64,000 nt of DNA from Phycisphaerales bacterium (GTDB taxonomy: Bacteria > Planctomycetota > Phycisphaerae > Phycisphaerales > JAGLTS01): NCBI GenBank assembly GCA_023135165.1, contig JAGLTS010000053.1, forward strand, positions 18,373-82,372. The letters are read 5' to 3'. The first letter of the stretch is position 1. The number at the start of each line of letters is the position of its first letter. A model generated the notes under the pieces. The model saw only the letters and a program-made list of their open reading frames with translations. It searched no databases and was not told the origin of the DNA. Of this stretch, positions 52,382 through 61,322 are shown in pieces. Position numbers and translations under genes: made by a program.

Positions 52382-52852
52382 ATGAAGGCGGTTGTGCAGC
52401 GCGTCAGCAGCGGTCGGGTTGAAGTCGATGACCGGGCCGTCGGTTCGATCGAGCAGGGCTTGGTGATCCTGCTCGCCGTCGAGCGTGATGACGACGAGGC
52501 GGACCGGCGGTGGATGGCGGAGAAGCTCACGAACCTGCGGATCTTTTGCGATGACGACGGGAAGATGAACCGGTGCGTGCTGGACATCGGCGGGGGGGTT
52601 CTGCTGGTGCCCAACTTCACCGTTGCGGGCAACTGCCGCAAGGGGCGTCGGCCATCCTTCGACAAGGCGATGCGGCCCCCGGACGCCGAGGCGGAGTTCC
52701 AGGCCGTGGCCGAGTCGATCCGGTCGCTCGGTGCTGCCGTCGAGACGGGCATCTTCGGTGCCCACATGCACGTGTCCCTCGTGAATGACGGCCCGGTGAC
52801 GCTTTTCGTTGATTCCCACGTGCGACACACCAGCCGCCGCTCCCCCACGTAG
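52382..52852 (+). CDS. dtd: D-aminoacyl-tRNA deacylase
   Basis: A 156-residue Dtd that removes D-amino acids (and Gly from tRNA-Ala) mischarged on tRNA. It starts MKAVVQRVSSGRVEVDD. The active-site loop usually written SQFTL is VPNFTVAGNCRKGRRPSF here, and the cross-subunit GP motif is intact in LVNDGPVTLFVDS. The SQ-to-PN change near the active site is mild but worth noting. ATG 52382 has GGAG upstream, and a TATCCT -10-like hexamer lies at 52342. It is divergent from the aldehyde dehydrogenase. Confidence 0.9.
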   Translation: MKAVVQRVSSGRVEVDDRAVGSIEQGLVILLAVERDDDEADRRWMAEKLTNLRIFCDDDGKMNRCVLDIGGGVLLVPNFTVAGNCRKGRRPSFDKAMRPPDAEAEFQAVAESIRSLGAAVETGIFGAHMHVSLVNDGPVTLFVDSHVRHTSRRSPT

Positions 52853-52913
52853 CCCGGCCATCTTGGCGGGGTCTGCAACAACGGTGGCCGGCCGGGCGTT
52901 GAGAAGGCAACTA

Positions 52914-52943
52914 CTGACGATCAGTATCAGCACAGGCTACAAT
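52914..52943 (+). promoter_or_regulatory. Putative sigma-70-type promoter of the HlyD/M50/SecA-like cassette
   Basis: CTGACG (4 of 6 to TTGACA) and TACAAT (5 of 6 to TATAAT) with an 18-bp spacer, about 50 bases before the first adaptor gene. It is the best two-box promoter I could see in the window. Confidence 0.5.
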
Positions 52944-52992
52944 CGCGCGGGACCAGGCGGGGTTCTTTGAGCGCCCACGTCGATGGAGGCAC

Positions 52993-53949
52993 ATGCGACA
53001 GATGACAGATCAGACGATTCGCCCAGGCAGTCGGAACATGCGCCGTAAGCTGTCGACGATCACCGCGCTCGGGGTGCTCGCCGCCGGGGTGCTGCTCGTC
53101 GTCGGTGCATCGACCGGCCAGTATGACCATAACAGTAAGTCCTTGTGGGAGATGGAGTTCCCGTCGATCGCCATGCCCAGCCGGGACTTGGAGCTGAGTT
53201 TCGTCGCCCGCGGCAAGATCGACGTGGTGGCGGTGGAGCCTGAGCAGCGGGTCAGCAAGGGGCAGCTCCTGGTCCAGCTCGATGATCGCGTGCAGCGGCA
53301 GCAGACAAAGCTCGCTGAACTCGCCGCTTTGGATACATCGACGCTCGACGCAGCGGGCGCACGGCTCGACCGCGCCGAGCGCGAACTGGTTCGCATGGAG
53401 AAGGCCCAGCGCGAGGGCGGCGTCAACGAGCGGGAGGCGGATGACGCACGCACATCGCACGCGATCGGTCTGATCGAACTGGCGGGGGCGCAGCTTGAGG
53501 GCAGGCAGAACCGCGTCGTCTACGAGCGAGAGCGAGCCCGCCTCGACGAGATGCGCATCCTCTCGCCGATCGACGGCATCGTGGCGGACATCGTCCGTGA
53601 AGTGGGGGAGAGCGTCGAAGAGCTTCAGGTCGTCCTGCGCGTCGTCAACATTGACCCGCTCTGGCTGGATGTCGCCATCCCCGCTGGGTTCGCCCGGATC
53701 GTTCAGCCCGGCGGTGAAGCGGTCATCCGATGGCGAGACCTGCCCGACGAGCTGGAGGCAACAGGGACCATCCTGTCGGTCGCATCCGTCAGCGATCCAG
53801 CCTCCAGCACGATCCGTGTCCGGGTCGAAACACTGAATCCGACGCGCATCCCCGGCGGGCAGCACGTCCTCGTGCGTTTCATCCAGTCGGACGGCGATGA
53901 GTCGGAGGCGACGGCTGCGCGCAGCGGGCCGGCAAATTCGATACCGTGA
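52993..53949 (+). CDS. HlyD/RND-type periplasmic adaptor protein
   Basis: 318 residues with one N-terminal membrane helix (ITALGVLAAGVLLVVGAS). The two lipoyl half-motifs are ARGKIDVVAVEPEQRVSKGQ and LSPIDGIVADIVREVGESV, separated by a coiled-coil hairpin (about residues 100-165). A beta-barrel domain follows (LWLDVAIPAGFARIVQPG). Adaptors of this type join an inner-membrane pump or protease to outer layers. GGAGG precedes ATG 52993; ATG 53002 is an alternative. No RND or ABC pump and no TolC gene is in the window. It is the first gene of the cassette that ends in the SecA-like ATPase. Confidence 0.85.
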   Translation: MRQMTDQTIRPGSRNMRRKLSTITALGVLAAGVLLVVGASTGQYDHNSKSLWEMEFPSIAMPSRDLELSFVARGKIDVVAVEPEQRVSKGQLLVQLDDRVQRQQTKLAELAALDTSTLDAAGARLDRAERELVRMEKAQREGGVNEREADDARTSHAIGLIELAGAQLEGRQNRVVYERERARLDEMRILSPIDGIVADIVREVGESVEELQVVLRVVNIDPLWLDVAIPAGFARIVQPGGEAVIRWRDLPDELEATGTILSVASVSDPASSTIRVRVETLNPTRIPGGQHVLVRFIQSDGDESEATAARSGPANSIP

Positions 53950-54087
53950 CCGATCGCTCGTTCAGGCGCGTCCACCACGGGCTTGCCTGGGCGAGTGCTG
54001 TGATTCCAGAGCGGGTTGCCCGACTCGACCGCGACCCGCCTCAATGCAACCTATTGGCGTTCTTGCACCAGAAACGGAGCCTACCAG

Positions 54088-54441
54088 ATGGCCGAAACCA
54101 CACCTCCCACCGGCACAAACCCCCAACAGGCCGGCGAATCCCGCGAAATCCAGATCAAGGTGGATGAGAGCGACGTCACGAGCAACTATGCAAACACCAT
54201 CCGAACATCGACGACGTTCGAAGAGGTGATCCTCGACTTCGGTCTGAACATGCCCGTCGCCGGTCAGCAGAACCAGATGGTGTTCAAGGTGCACAACCAA
54301 GTCATCATGAACTGGGCCGGCGCCAAGCGCCTCGCGCTGAGCCTCAGCCAGCTCATCCGGGCACGTGAAGAGCGGTTCGGAGAGATCGAGTTGCAGCCGC
54401 CGGGTGTGGGCGCGCCTGCTGCTCAGGCCAAGAATGATTGA
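54088..54441 (+). CDS. DUF3467 family small protein
   Basis: 117 residues from ATG 54088 with GGAG upstream. The core KVDESDVTSNYANTIRTSTT, then VILDFGLNMP and HNQVIMNWAGAKRLALSLSQ, matches DUF3467, a small cytoplasmic family of unknown function that often occurs near secretion or translation genes. There is no signal peptide or membrane segment. It lies between the adaptor (139 bases) and the GAF-HlyD gene (31 bases), all in one direction. Confidence 0.8.
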   Translation: MAETTPPTGTNPQQAGESREIQIKVDESDVTSNYANTIRTSTTFEEVILDFGLNMPVAGQQNQMVFKVHNQVIMNWAGAKRLALSLSQLIRAREERFGEIELQPPGVGAPAAQAKND

Positions 54442-54472
54442 GAAGGCGTGAAGACCAGGACGGAGGCGGGCG

Positions 54473-56404
54473 GTGTGGCGCCGTCCTCGCCTCCGACATG
54501 TGAGCAATCGCGTGGACGAGCAGGCCGTCTCCATCACCGCGGCGACGCACAGTGCGCAGCACGAGCAGGAAGCCGCTGCCGGCATCGAAGCGTTCCTCGA
54601 GGACATGCTTAGTTGGCAGTGCAAGCTCGTCGGTGCTCTGGCGGGCGTCATCTATCTTCGCCCCACGCCCCAGCGTGAGGATGGCATCGCCGCGCGCTGG
54701 GCGGAGAGCCACGCAGGCCTGCTCGCGCCGCAGCACCTCGCCCGATACCAGCGCGTCGGTGCTCGCTGCGTCACGCAGGATGAATCCATCGTCGAGGACT
54801 TCGACTCCGGCGAAGGGCTCTACACCGGTTCATCCACCCATCACATCGTCTCATGCCCGCTTCGCTCCGCTCAGATCACCCACGGCGCGGTGATCGTCCT
54901 GCTCGCACACGCAGCCGATCCGGCAGGACCGGGCAACGCCATCGTCACGCTCGATCTGTCCAGCCGACAGTTCGAGGCGTTCATGTGGCGGCAGCAGTGT
55001 CTCGCCGAGGCCAAGGCCAAGGTGCAGCTTCGTGAGACGCTGGAGTTGCTCGACGCTGCCCAGCAAGGTGTGAACGCCGACACGATGGGCCAGCTCTTCT
55101 GCCGAGAGTTGGAGCGCCGTTTCGGCTGCACCCGCGTGTCGATCGGCCTGGTCAAGGGGCAGGCGATTCGGCTCGTCTCCGTCGGCAACACCGATGATCT
55201 GCACAAGCACTCCGCCGTCGCCGACTCACTCGAAGCCGTCATGGAGGAGTGTGCCGATCAGGATGTCGAGATCATCTACCCCCAGCCGCTTGGGCCGGAT
55301 GGCGCGATCGACCCGGGCGAGCGGCGCGTCACGTACGCCCATTCGCAGCACAGCGAGCGATTCGGGCCGTGCTCGCTCGCCAGCCTACCGCTGCGCGTGA
55401 CGGGTGATCTGGTCGGTGTCGTCATTCTCGAACGCGAGCAGGCGGACCCGTTCCCGCCCGGCGCGCTGCCGCTGTTGCGCCTCGTCGCTGAGTACATCGG
55501 CCCGGCGATGTGGACCCGCCGCCTCGCCGACCGCAAGGTGCTTGCCGTCTCACGCGATCGCTTCTTTGAACTCGGCGAAAAGCTCGTCGGCCCGCGCCAT
55601 ACCACGCTCAAGCTCGTCATCGCCGCATTCGTAATCGCGTTCATCGCCATGACGATCATCCCCGTCCCTAACCGCGTCGTGGCGGAGGGTTCGCTCAAGG
55701 CGCTCGCCATGCGCCAAATCCCGGCGCCGTTCGCGGCAACGCTCGCCGATGTGATGGTCAAGCCGGGCGACAGCGTGGCGGCCGGTGACATCCTCGGCAC
55801 GCTGGACACGCTTGAACTGGAGCTTCAGCTTGCGAGTACGCAGGCGGAACTGGCGGGGAAACGCACCGAACGCGACGCCGCGAAAGCGCAAGGCAAGCTG
55901 GCCGAGATGAAGATGGCAGCCGTCGAGGTTGACGCCCTCGAACAACGCGCTGCCCTCTTGACCGATCGGCTTGAGCGGTCCACATTGCGAGCGCCCATCG
56001 ATGGCGTCGTCACGAAGGGCGACCTGGATGAGTTCATCGGCGCACCCGTCGATCCCTCACAAGTGCTCTTTGAGGTCATGGACCTCACCGGCCTGCGTGT
56101 CATCATCGAAGTCGATGAGCGCGACATCCATCGCGTCGATGCCGATGACGTCGGCCGATTCACACCTGCGGGGAGTCCGGGGCGGCGCATTCCCATCCGT
56201 ATCATCAGCGTCGTTCCCGCAGCCACGGCCGTCGAGGAAGGTAACGTCTACCGCGCCGAAGCCGTCCTGCGCGACCCTGAGGATGCCGAGTACCTCCGGC
56301 CCGGCATGAGCGGGACCGTGCGAATCAACGACGGGTTCTCCAACACGCTCGGTATCTTAACTCGAAGACTCGTCGATGCGATCCGTATGAAGCTGTGGTG
56401 GTGA
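54473..56404 (+). CDS. GAF-domain / transmembrane / HlyD adaptor fusion
   Basis: 643 residues. An N-terminal region (about 1-180) may be a degenerate GAF-like domain. A second GAF-like domain covers about 185-350 (FCRELERRFGCTRVSIGLV, SLASLPLRVTGDLVGVVILE). One membrane helix follows (LKLVIAAFVIAFIAMTIIPV, about 379-397). Then comes a periplasmic HlyD part with two lipoyl halves (PAPFAATLADVMVKPGDSV and LRAPIDGVVTKGDLDEFI), a coiled coil, and a barrel (LRVIIEVDERDIHRV). The topology puts the sensor-like part in the cytoplasm and the adaptor outside. The start is GTG 54473 with GGAGG six bases upstream. What ligand GAF binds is unknown. Confidence 0.85.
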   Translation: MWRRPRLRHVSNRVDEQAVSITAATHSAQHEQEAAAGIEAFLEDMLSWQCKLVGALAGVIYLRPTPQREDGIAARWAESHAGLLAPQHLARYQRVGARCVTQDESIVEDFDSGEGLYTGSSTHHIVSCPLRSAQITHGAVIVLLAHAADPAGPGNAIVTLDLSSRQFEAFMWRQQCLAEAKAKVQLRETLELLDAAQQGVNADTMGQLFCRELERRFGCTRVSIGLVKGQAIRLVSVGNTDDLHKHSAVADSLEAVMEECADQDVEIIYPQPLGPDGAIDPGERRVTYAHSQHSERFGPCSLASLPLRVTGDLVGVVILEREQADPFPPGALPLLRLVAEYIGPAMWTRRLADRKVLAVSRDRFFELGEKLVGPRHTTLKLVIAAFVIAFIAMTIIPVPNRVVAEGSLKALAMRQIPAPFAATLADVMVKPGDSVAAGDILGTLDTLELELQLASTQAELAGKRTERDAAKAQGKLAEMKMAAVEVDALEQRAALLTDRLERSTLRAPIDGVVTKGDLDEFIGAPVDPSQVLFEVMDLTGLRVIIEVDERDIHRVDADDVGRFTPAGSPGRRIPIRIISVVPAATAVEEGNVYRAEAVLRDPEDAEYLRPGMSGTVRINDGFSNTLGILTRRLVDAIRMKLWW

Positions 56405-56456
56405 CGGCGACGCCACATTGGATTGATTGAACACCAACTGAGTTCACACGCGAGCC

Positions 56457-58616
56457 ATGGCACAGGTCCAGCCGACATTCAGCGATCAGTGGTATCGGGT
56501 GGCTGAAACCTGCCCGAGGCTCAGCATCCATCTCTCCATCCTGCGACAGGTCTATCGCGGCGAAGTCTGGTACATCGTTAAGAATCCCGCCACCGATCAG
56601 TACTATCGCTTCAACCCGTCCGCCTATATGTTCCTCGGCCTGCTCGACGGCGAGCACACCGTCGATTCCGCATGGGAGGCGTGTAACTCGCAGCTCGGCG
56701 ATGACGCCCCCACGCAACGCGAGTGCATCGAGCTGCTCTCGAAACTGCAACTGTTCGGCCTGTTGCGAGGCGAGCTGCCGCTCGAAGTGGACATGCTCAA
56801 GGAGCGGGCGCACGACATCCGCAAACGCCACTTCGAGCAGCTCACAGGCAAGTTCGTTTTCATGACGCTGCCGCTCATCAACCCGGAACGCTTTCTGCAG
56901 CGATACGAGAACGTCGGCAAATGGGTCTTCTCGCGATGGGGTTTTGTCTGCTGGCTGTTGCTCTTCATGACCGGCCTGATTCGCCTGATCCCACGACTCG
57001 GTGAGTTCGGCAGCGCATTCAACATGATCCTTGAGCCGCGCAACCTCATCTGGATGACCGTTATCTTCGTCGTCCTCAAGACGATCCACGAGTTTTCGCA
57101 CGCATTCGCCTGCAAAGCATACGGCGGGCGGGTCACGGAAATGGGCATCATGCTCATGCTCCTGCTCCCCATTCCGTACTGCAACGCCACGGATTCCTGG
57201 GGGTTCACGGCAAAAGCGAAGCGGGTCGGCGTCGCCGCTGCCGGGATGTACGGTGAGTTCGCCATCGCATCCGTCGCCGCCATCATCTGGTCGGTCACCG
57301 AACCCGGTGTGCTACACACCATCGCCTTCAACACGATCTTCATCGCATCCATCACGACGCTTCTTTTCAATCTTAACCCGCTGCTTCGATACGACGGCTA
57401 CTACATGCTCTCTGATCTGATCGAGGTGCCGAATCTCGCCAACCGATCTCAGGAGATGCTCAAGCATCTGATTAACAAGAAAGTCTTCGGCGTCAAGGAT
57501 CTGCGCGACCCGCACGTCAAGGATCTCAACGAACAGACCACGCTCGTCACGTACTCGCTCTGCTCGATGCCGTACCGCCTGCTTATTGTCACGGGCATTA
57601 TCATCGCTGTGACGTACCGGTATCCGGCGGTCGGCGTCGTCCTCGCGGTCCTTGGCATCGTGATGTGGTTGCTGTTCCCGATTGGGAAAGGTGTCACGTA
57701 TGTGCTCACATCGCACACGCTGCACCAAGTTCGACCGCGCGCGATCCTCATCAGTGGCGGCGCGTCACTGGCCGTCATCCTTCTCTTCGGTGTGATCCCC
57801 TGGCCGGCGCACGGGTACGCGACCGGTGTGGTCGAGCCTGTCGAACAGGCGACGCTGCGAACCGTCGAATCCGGATTCGTCGAGGAGATCCTCGTTGAGC
57901 CCGGCGATCGCGTCATCGCCGATCAAGTCATCGTGCGTCTTCGCAATGACGAACGAAGCAACGCGCTCAATGAAGCGCTCGCGCTCTATAATTCGCAGCG
58001 CATCCGCCTCGACGCCGCGGCCAGCTCGTCGCCCCTCGATCGCAACGTCGTCGAGCGGCAGCTCGAATCGGCCCGGCGAGCGTTCGAGACGGAACAAGAG
58101 CGCGCCGCCCGGCTCGTTATCGCAAGTCCCACGCCGGGCATGCTCATCGCACCGGACCTCCTCGACCTCCAGGGCGCGTTCCTTCAGGCGGGCGCTGAGA
58201 TCGCCCGCGTCGCCACGCTCGACGATCTCGTCGTGAAGGTGACCGTTGACGATCAACAGTTCGGTTGGCTCTTTCAGCGCGATCACACACCGACCGCTGC
58301 CATTCGCATTCGTGGGCGGGCGGGCACCGAGATCGACGCGACGATCGAGCGCGTCATCGAAGCGGGCCACCACGACCTGATCGCGCCGCAACTGTCATCG
58401 CGCGCGGGCGGTGAAGTGACGATGGACCCGACAGCCGGCGAGAACCCGCGCACGTTGCACCCGCAGTTTGTCATCATACTTCGCCCCGATGCTGACGATC
58501 TCTCGCTCGCTGCAGGGGCTCGCGTTCGCGTCCAGTTCACCAGCGGGTCGGAACCGCTGATGTACGGCTGGATTCGCAGGATCTATCAGTCCTTCCTTCA
58601 GAAGTTCCCCTGGTGA
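56457..58616 (+). CDS. PqqD-like / M50 site-2 protease / HlyD fusion membrane protein
   Basis: 719 residues. About 30-115 is a PqqD-like winged-helix domain (VWYIVKNPATDQYYRFNPSAY, LDGEHTVDSAWEAC), as used to bind leader peptides. Several membrane helices with the M50 zinc motif KTIHEFSHAFACKAYGG (H211, E212, H215) follow, with the third ligand region LNPLLRYDGYYMLSD (Asp313). A C-terminal half from about 455 has lipoyl halves (TVESGFVEEILVEPGDRVI, VIASPTPGMLIAPDL) around a coiled coil and a barrel. This architecture occurs with RiPP export (YydH-like) and in planctomycete clusters. Its TGA overlaps the SecA-like GTG (GTGA). Peptide or membrane-protein cleavage coupled to envelope transfer is inferred. 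Confidence 0.88.
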   Translation: MAQVQPTFSDQWYRVAETCPRLSIHLSILRQVYRGEVWYIVKNPATDQYYRFNPSAYMFLGLLDGEHTVDSAWEACNSQLGDDAPTQRECIELLSKLQLFGLLRGELPLEVDMLKERAHDIRKRHFEQLTGKFVFMTLPLINPERFLQRYENVGKWVFSRWGFVCWLLLFMTGLIRLIPRLGEFGSAFNMILEPRNLIWMTVIFVVLKTIHEFSHAFACKAYGGRVTEMGIMLMLLLPIPYCNATDSWGFTAKAKRVGVAAAGMYGEFAIASVAAIIWSVTEPGVLHTIAFNTIFIASITTLLFNLNPLLRYDGYYMLSDLIEVPNLANRSQEMLKHLINKKVFGVKDLRDPHVKDLNEQTTLVTYSLCSMPYRLLIVTGIIIAVTYRYPAVGVVLAVLGIVMWLLFPIGKGVTYVLTSHTLHQVRPRAILISGGASLAVILLFGVIPWPAHGYATGVVEPVEQATLRTVESGFVEEILVEPGDRVIADQVIVRLRNDERSNALNEALALYNSQRIRLDAAASSSPLDRNVVERQLESARRAFETEQERAARLVIASPTPGMLIAPDLLDLQGAFLQAGAEIARVATLDDLVVKVTVDDQQFGWLFQRDHTPTAAIRIRGRAGTEIDATIERVIEAGHHDLIAPQLSSRAGGEVTMDPTAGENPRTLHPQFVIILRPDADDLSLAAGARVRVQFTSGSEPLMYGWIRRIYQSFLQKFPW

Positions 58617-60658
58617 GTCTCGCATCACTTCCAATCCAGGAGACGCTCGACTTCGAGCTTGCCGCCGGCCGAGGACCTGGTACGCAAAGGCTCTGGCAAC
58701 CGCTGTCGTATCGCCCGCACCGGCGCCGTCTTCCCGAGGGTGCTGACAAGTTCGGCATGTGGCTGCTCGGCGCGGCGCATCGGCGACTGCTCAGCAGGCG
58801 CAAGCTGCGGGGCGTCGCGGATGAGGTCGTGCGCGAGTCCGATGCGATGACGACGCTCTCGGATCGCAACTTGAATCGGCGCATCGAGACGGTGCGGGAA
58901 GCGATCGTTCGCGGCAAGCACACGCATGAGGTTCTGGTCAATGCTTTCGCCGTCGTGCGCGAAGTCACGCGCCGTGAGATCGGCTTGTCGCTGTATCCCG
59001 TCCAGATCATGGGCGGTTGGGCGATGATGCGCAACCGATGCGTCGAGATGGCGACCGGCGAAGGCAAGACGATCACCGCATGTCTCACAGCGGCTGTGCT
59101 CGGCTGGAATCGGCGAGGCGTACATGTCGTGACGGTCAACGACTATCTCGCCCAGCGTGATGCGGAGACGACCGGGCCGATCTACAGGCGACTCGGTATG
59201 GATGTCGCTGCGATTCAGGACCAGACCGAGCCGCCCGAGCGCCGCGCGATCTATGCGGGCGATGTTATCTACGGCGCTGACAAACAGTTCATCTTCGACT
59301 ACCTCCGCGACCGCCTCGTCTCACCATTGCAGCCGAGGGTGTCCGGCCTGCTGCTTGAGGAACTCTCCAACACGCAGGGGGGCACGGCGAAGCTGTGGAC
59401 GACGCGCGTCGTGCAGCGGGGTCTCTACGCTGCCATCGTGGATGAAGCCGACAGCGTGCTCATCGACGAGGGCACCACGCCCGCGATCATCGGCGTCGAT
59501 ACGCATGAGAAAAACAGCAGTGGCGAGCACTACGCCGTCGCCGCCCAACTCGCCAAGGAACTCCACGTCGGCGCTGACTTCAAGATCGACTGGCAACGCC
59601 GACGCGTCGAGATGACCGACACAGGCCTGGTTAAGTTGGAGACCATCGCGGACCGCCTCCCCGCCTTCTGGGCCGGGCCTCGCCGGCGAGAAGAGCTTGT
59701 CACGCAAGCCCTCACCTCGCTGCACCTGTATCTCCTTGACGACCACTACATCGTTCGCGAAGGTGATATCCACATCGTCGATGTCCAGACCGGGCGCGTG
59801 CTCGAAGGCAGGCAGTGGCAACACGGATTGCATCAAGCCGTCCAAGCCAAGGAAGGGCTCGAAGTCACGACCGGCAGGCAAACCATGGCTCGTGTCAGTT
59901 ACGCCAGGTTCTTCCAGCTCTACCAGCACCTCGCGGGCATGACCGGAACCGCATGGGAAGTACGTGCCGAGTTATGGGCCAGCTACCGTTTGTCCGTCGT
60001 TCGTGTTCCAACCAATCAGCCTGTCATACGAACACAGGCGAGCGATCGCGTGTACATCGACATCGAGCGCAAGCTCCAGGCCGCTGCCGACTGCGTCGCC
60101 GGGCACTACGCGCAGGATCGGCCGGTCCTGCTCGGCACACGCTCCATCGAGACCTCCCAGCGCATGAGCGAGCTGATGGACGAGCGCAACGTCCCGCACG
60201 TCATCCTCAACGCGCATCATGAAGAGGAAGAGGCGCAGATCATCGCCAGGGCGGGCAAACGCGCCGCCATCACCGTCGCCACGAACATGGCCGGCCGAGG
60301 TACCGATATCAAACCTGAACCCAAGGTCGTCAGGGGCGGCGGCCTAGTCGTCATCGTTACCGAACGACACGACGAGGAACGCGTCGATCGACAGTTCTTC
60401 GGCAGAACCGGACGCCAGGGCGATCCCGGGCACGTCGAACCCTTCGTCAGCCTCGACGACCCGCTCATCCGAACGCACGGCTACACACCGCTTGTCCGGG
60501 CGCTTGGCCTGCATCCCGCGCTCGGCAGGTTCGGCGGACATCGGTTGCTCTGGTGGTGGTCGCAGAAACGTGCGGGTAAGAAGTCCCGCATCATCCGCGA
60601 CGCCGTCTCACGCCAGGATGCATGGGTCGATCGTTCGCTGCACCACGCCACGCGGTAG
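58613..60658 (+). CDS. SecA-like ATPase lacking the C-terminal scaffold/wing
   Basis: 681 residues, against 800-1000 for housekeeping SecA. Both motor domains are present: LYPVQIMGGWAMMRNRCVEM, Walker A ATGEGKT (about residue 147), GVHVVTVNDYLAQRDAE, Walker B VDEADSVLIDEGTTPAII, a PPXD-like insert, then NBD2 with TVATNMAGRGTDIK and FFGRTGRQGDPG. After NBD2 only a short remnant of the scaffold helix remains (SQKRAGKKSRIIRDAVSRQD). The two-helix finger, the wing and the zinc C-terminus are missing. The start is GTG 58613, coupled to the M50 protein. It may push or unfold a client for the M50-HlyD membrane proteins. It could also be a degenerate paralogue, though its motors look intact. Confidence 0.88.
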   Translation: MSLASLPIQETLDFELAAGRGPGTQRLWQPLSYRPHRRRLPEGADKFGMWLLGAAHRRLLSRRKLRGVADEVVRESDAMTTLSDRNLNRRIETVREAIVRGKHTHEVLVNAFAVVREVTRREIGLSLYPVQIMGGWAMMRNRCVEMATGEGKTITACLTAAVLGWNRRGVHVVTVNDYLAQRDAETTGPIYRRLGMDVAAIQDQTEPPERRAIYAGDVIYGADKQFIFDYLRDRLVSPLQPRVSGLLLEELSNTQGGTAKLWTTRVVQRGLYAAIVDEADSVLIDEGTTPAIIGVDTHEKNSSGEHYAVAAQLAKELHVGADFKIDWQRRRVEMTDTGLVKLETIADRLPAFWAGPRRREELVTQALTSLHLYLLDDHYIVREGDIHIVDVQTGRVLEGRQWQHGLHQAVQAKEGLEVTTGRQTMARVSYARFFQLYQHLAGMTGTAWEVRAELWASYRLSVVRVPTNQPVIRTQASDRVYIDIERKLQAAADCVAGHYAQDRPVLLGTRSIETSQRMSELMDERNVPHVILNAHHEEEEAQIIARAGKRAAITVATNMAGRGTDIKPEPKVVRGGGLVVIVTERHDEERVDRQFFGRTGRQGDPGHVEPFVSLDDPLIRTHGYTPLVRALGLHPALGRFGGHRLLWWWSQKRAGKKSRIIRDAVSRQDAWVDRSLHHATR

Positions 60659-60661
60659 ATA

Positions 60662-61255
60662 TCAACCTCGCCTACCGAACCGCGGCATATACCTCGGTAC
60701 GCGGCGCTCGTACTCCCTATACGCCTCGCCGAATCGGTCGCGCAGCTCCCGCTCCTCCAGGATGACAACCAAGTGCAGCACGGGCACACACAGCGCGGTG
60801 AGCACATACGTCGCCAAGTAGTTCGCAAAGAAGGCGTACGCAAGCGTGGCCAGCAACACCTCGACATAGCGAGGATGGCGGATTTGACCGTAGATCCCCT
60901 CAGTCATCAGCACGGATGCCTCGCGGTCCTTCGACAGCTCCGGCAGGCCGATGACGATGCGAGTCGTCAAGTGCTTACGGCGCCTGAGCGCGATCGCCAG
61001 CGTCATTACCATGCATACCGCCGCGAGCGCGATCATGATGTAGCTGGTCCCGAACTGCACCACCAGCAGCGGCTCGCGTACAAGAAAAACACCAACCATC
61101 ATCGCCACAACAAGCACGCTGAGCACCACGTAGCTCCAACCCGCGCCGAGCCTGCGCCAGAACCGCGTGAATGGGTGGATGGCGAACCAGAACAGGAGCG
61201 CCGGAGGCATGCTCATCAGAAGGATCGTCGCCGCGATGTACCGTGCGGTGTCCAC
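60662..61255 (-). CDS. Isoprenylcysteine carboxyl methyltransferase-like membrane protein
   Basis: 197 residues with four or five membrane helices. The conserved C-terminal block is TEGIYGQIRHPRYVEVLLAT and then LEERELRDRFGEAYREYERRVPRYMPRF, the SAM-binding 'G.Y...RHP.Y...EE..L...fG..Y..Y...v.R..P' signature shared by ICMT and phospholipid/NNMT-like methyltransferases (PEMT superfamily). The bacterial substrate is unknown. It lies 67 bases after gcvT on the same strand and is convergent with the SecA-like gene. Confidence 0.85.
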   Translation of the reverse strand: MDTARYIAATILLMSMPPALLFWFAIHPFTRFWRRLGAGWSYVVLSVLVVAMMVGVFLVREPLLVVQFGTSYIMIALAAVCMVMTLAIALRRRKHLTTRIVIGLPELSKDREASVLMTEGIYGQIRHPRYVEVLLATLAYAFFANYLATYVLTALCVPVLHLVVILEERELRDRFGEAYREYERRVPRYMPRFGRRG

Positions 61256-61322
61256 AACGTTCTCCTTCCTGCCGCAGCACCACGGCCGTAGTCACGCGCT
61301 ACGCCTCGTCGCGATCTGCGGA

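Noticed and set aside
52993-60658. Ordinary type I secretion or RND efflux operon
   Set aside because: There is no ABC ATPase with membrane domain, no RND pump and no TolC; the energy unit is SecA-like.
58613-60658. Housekeeping SecA
   Set aside because: It lacks the C-terminal scaffold, wing and zinc domain and sits in an M50-HlyD cluster; a full-length secA should exist elsewhere.
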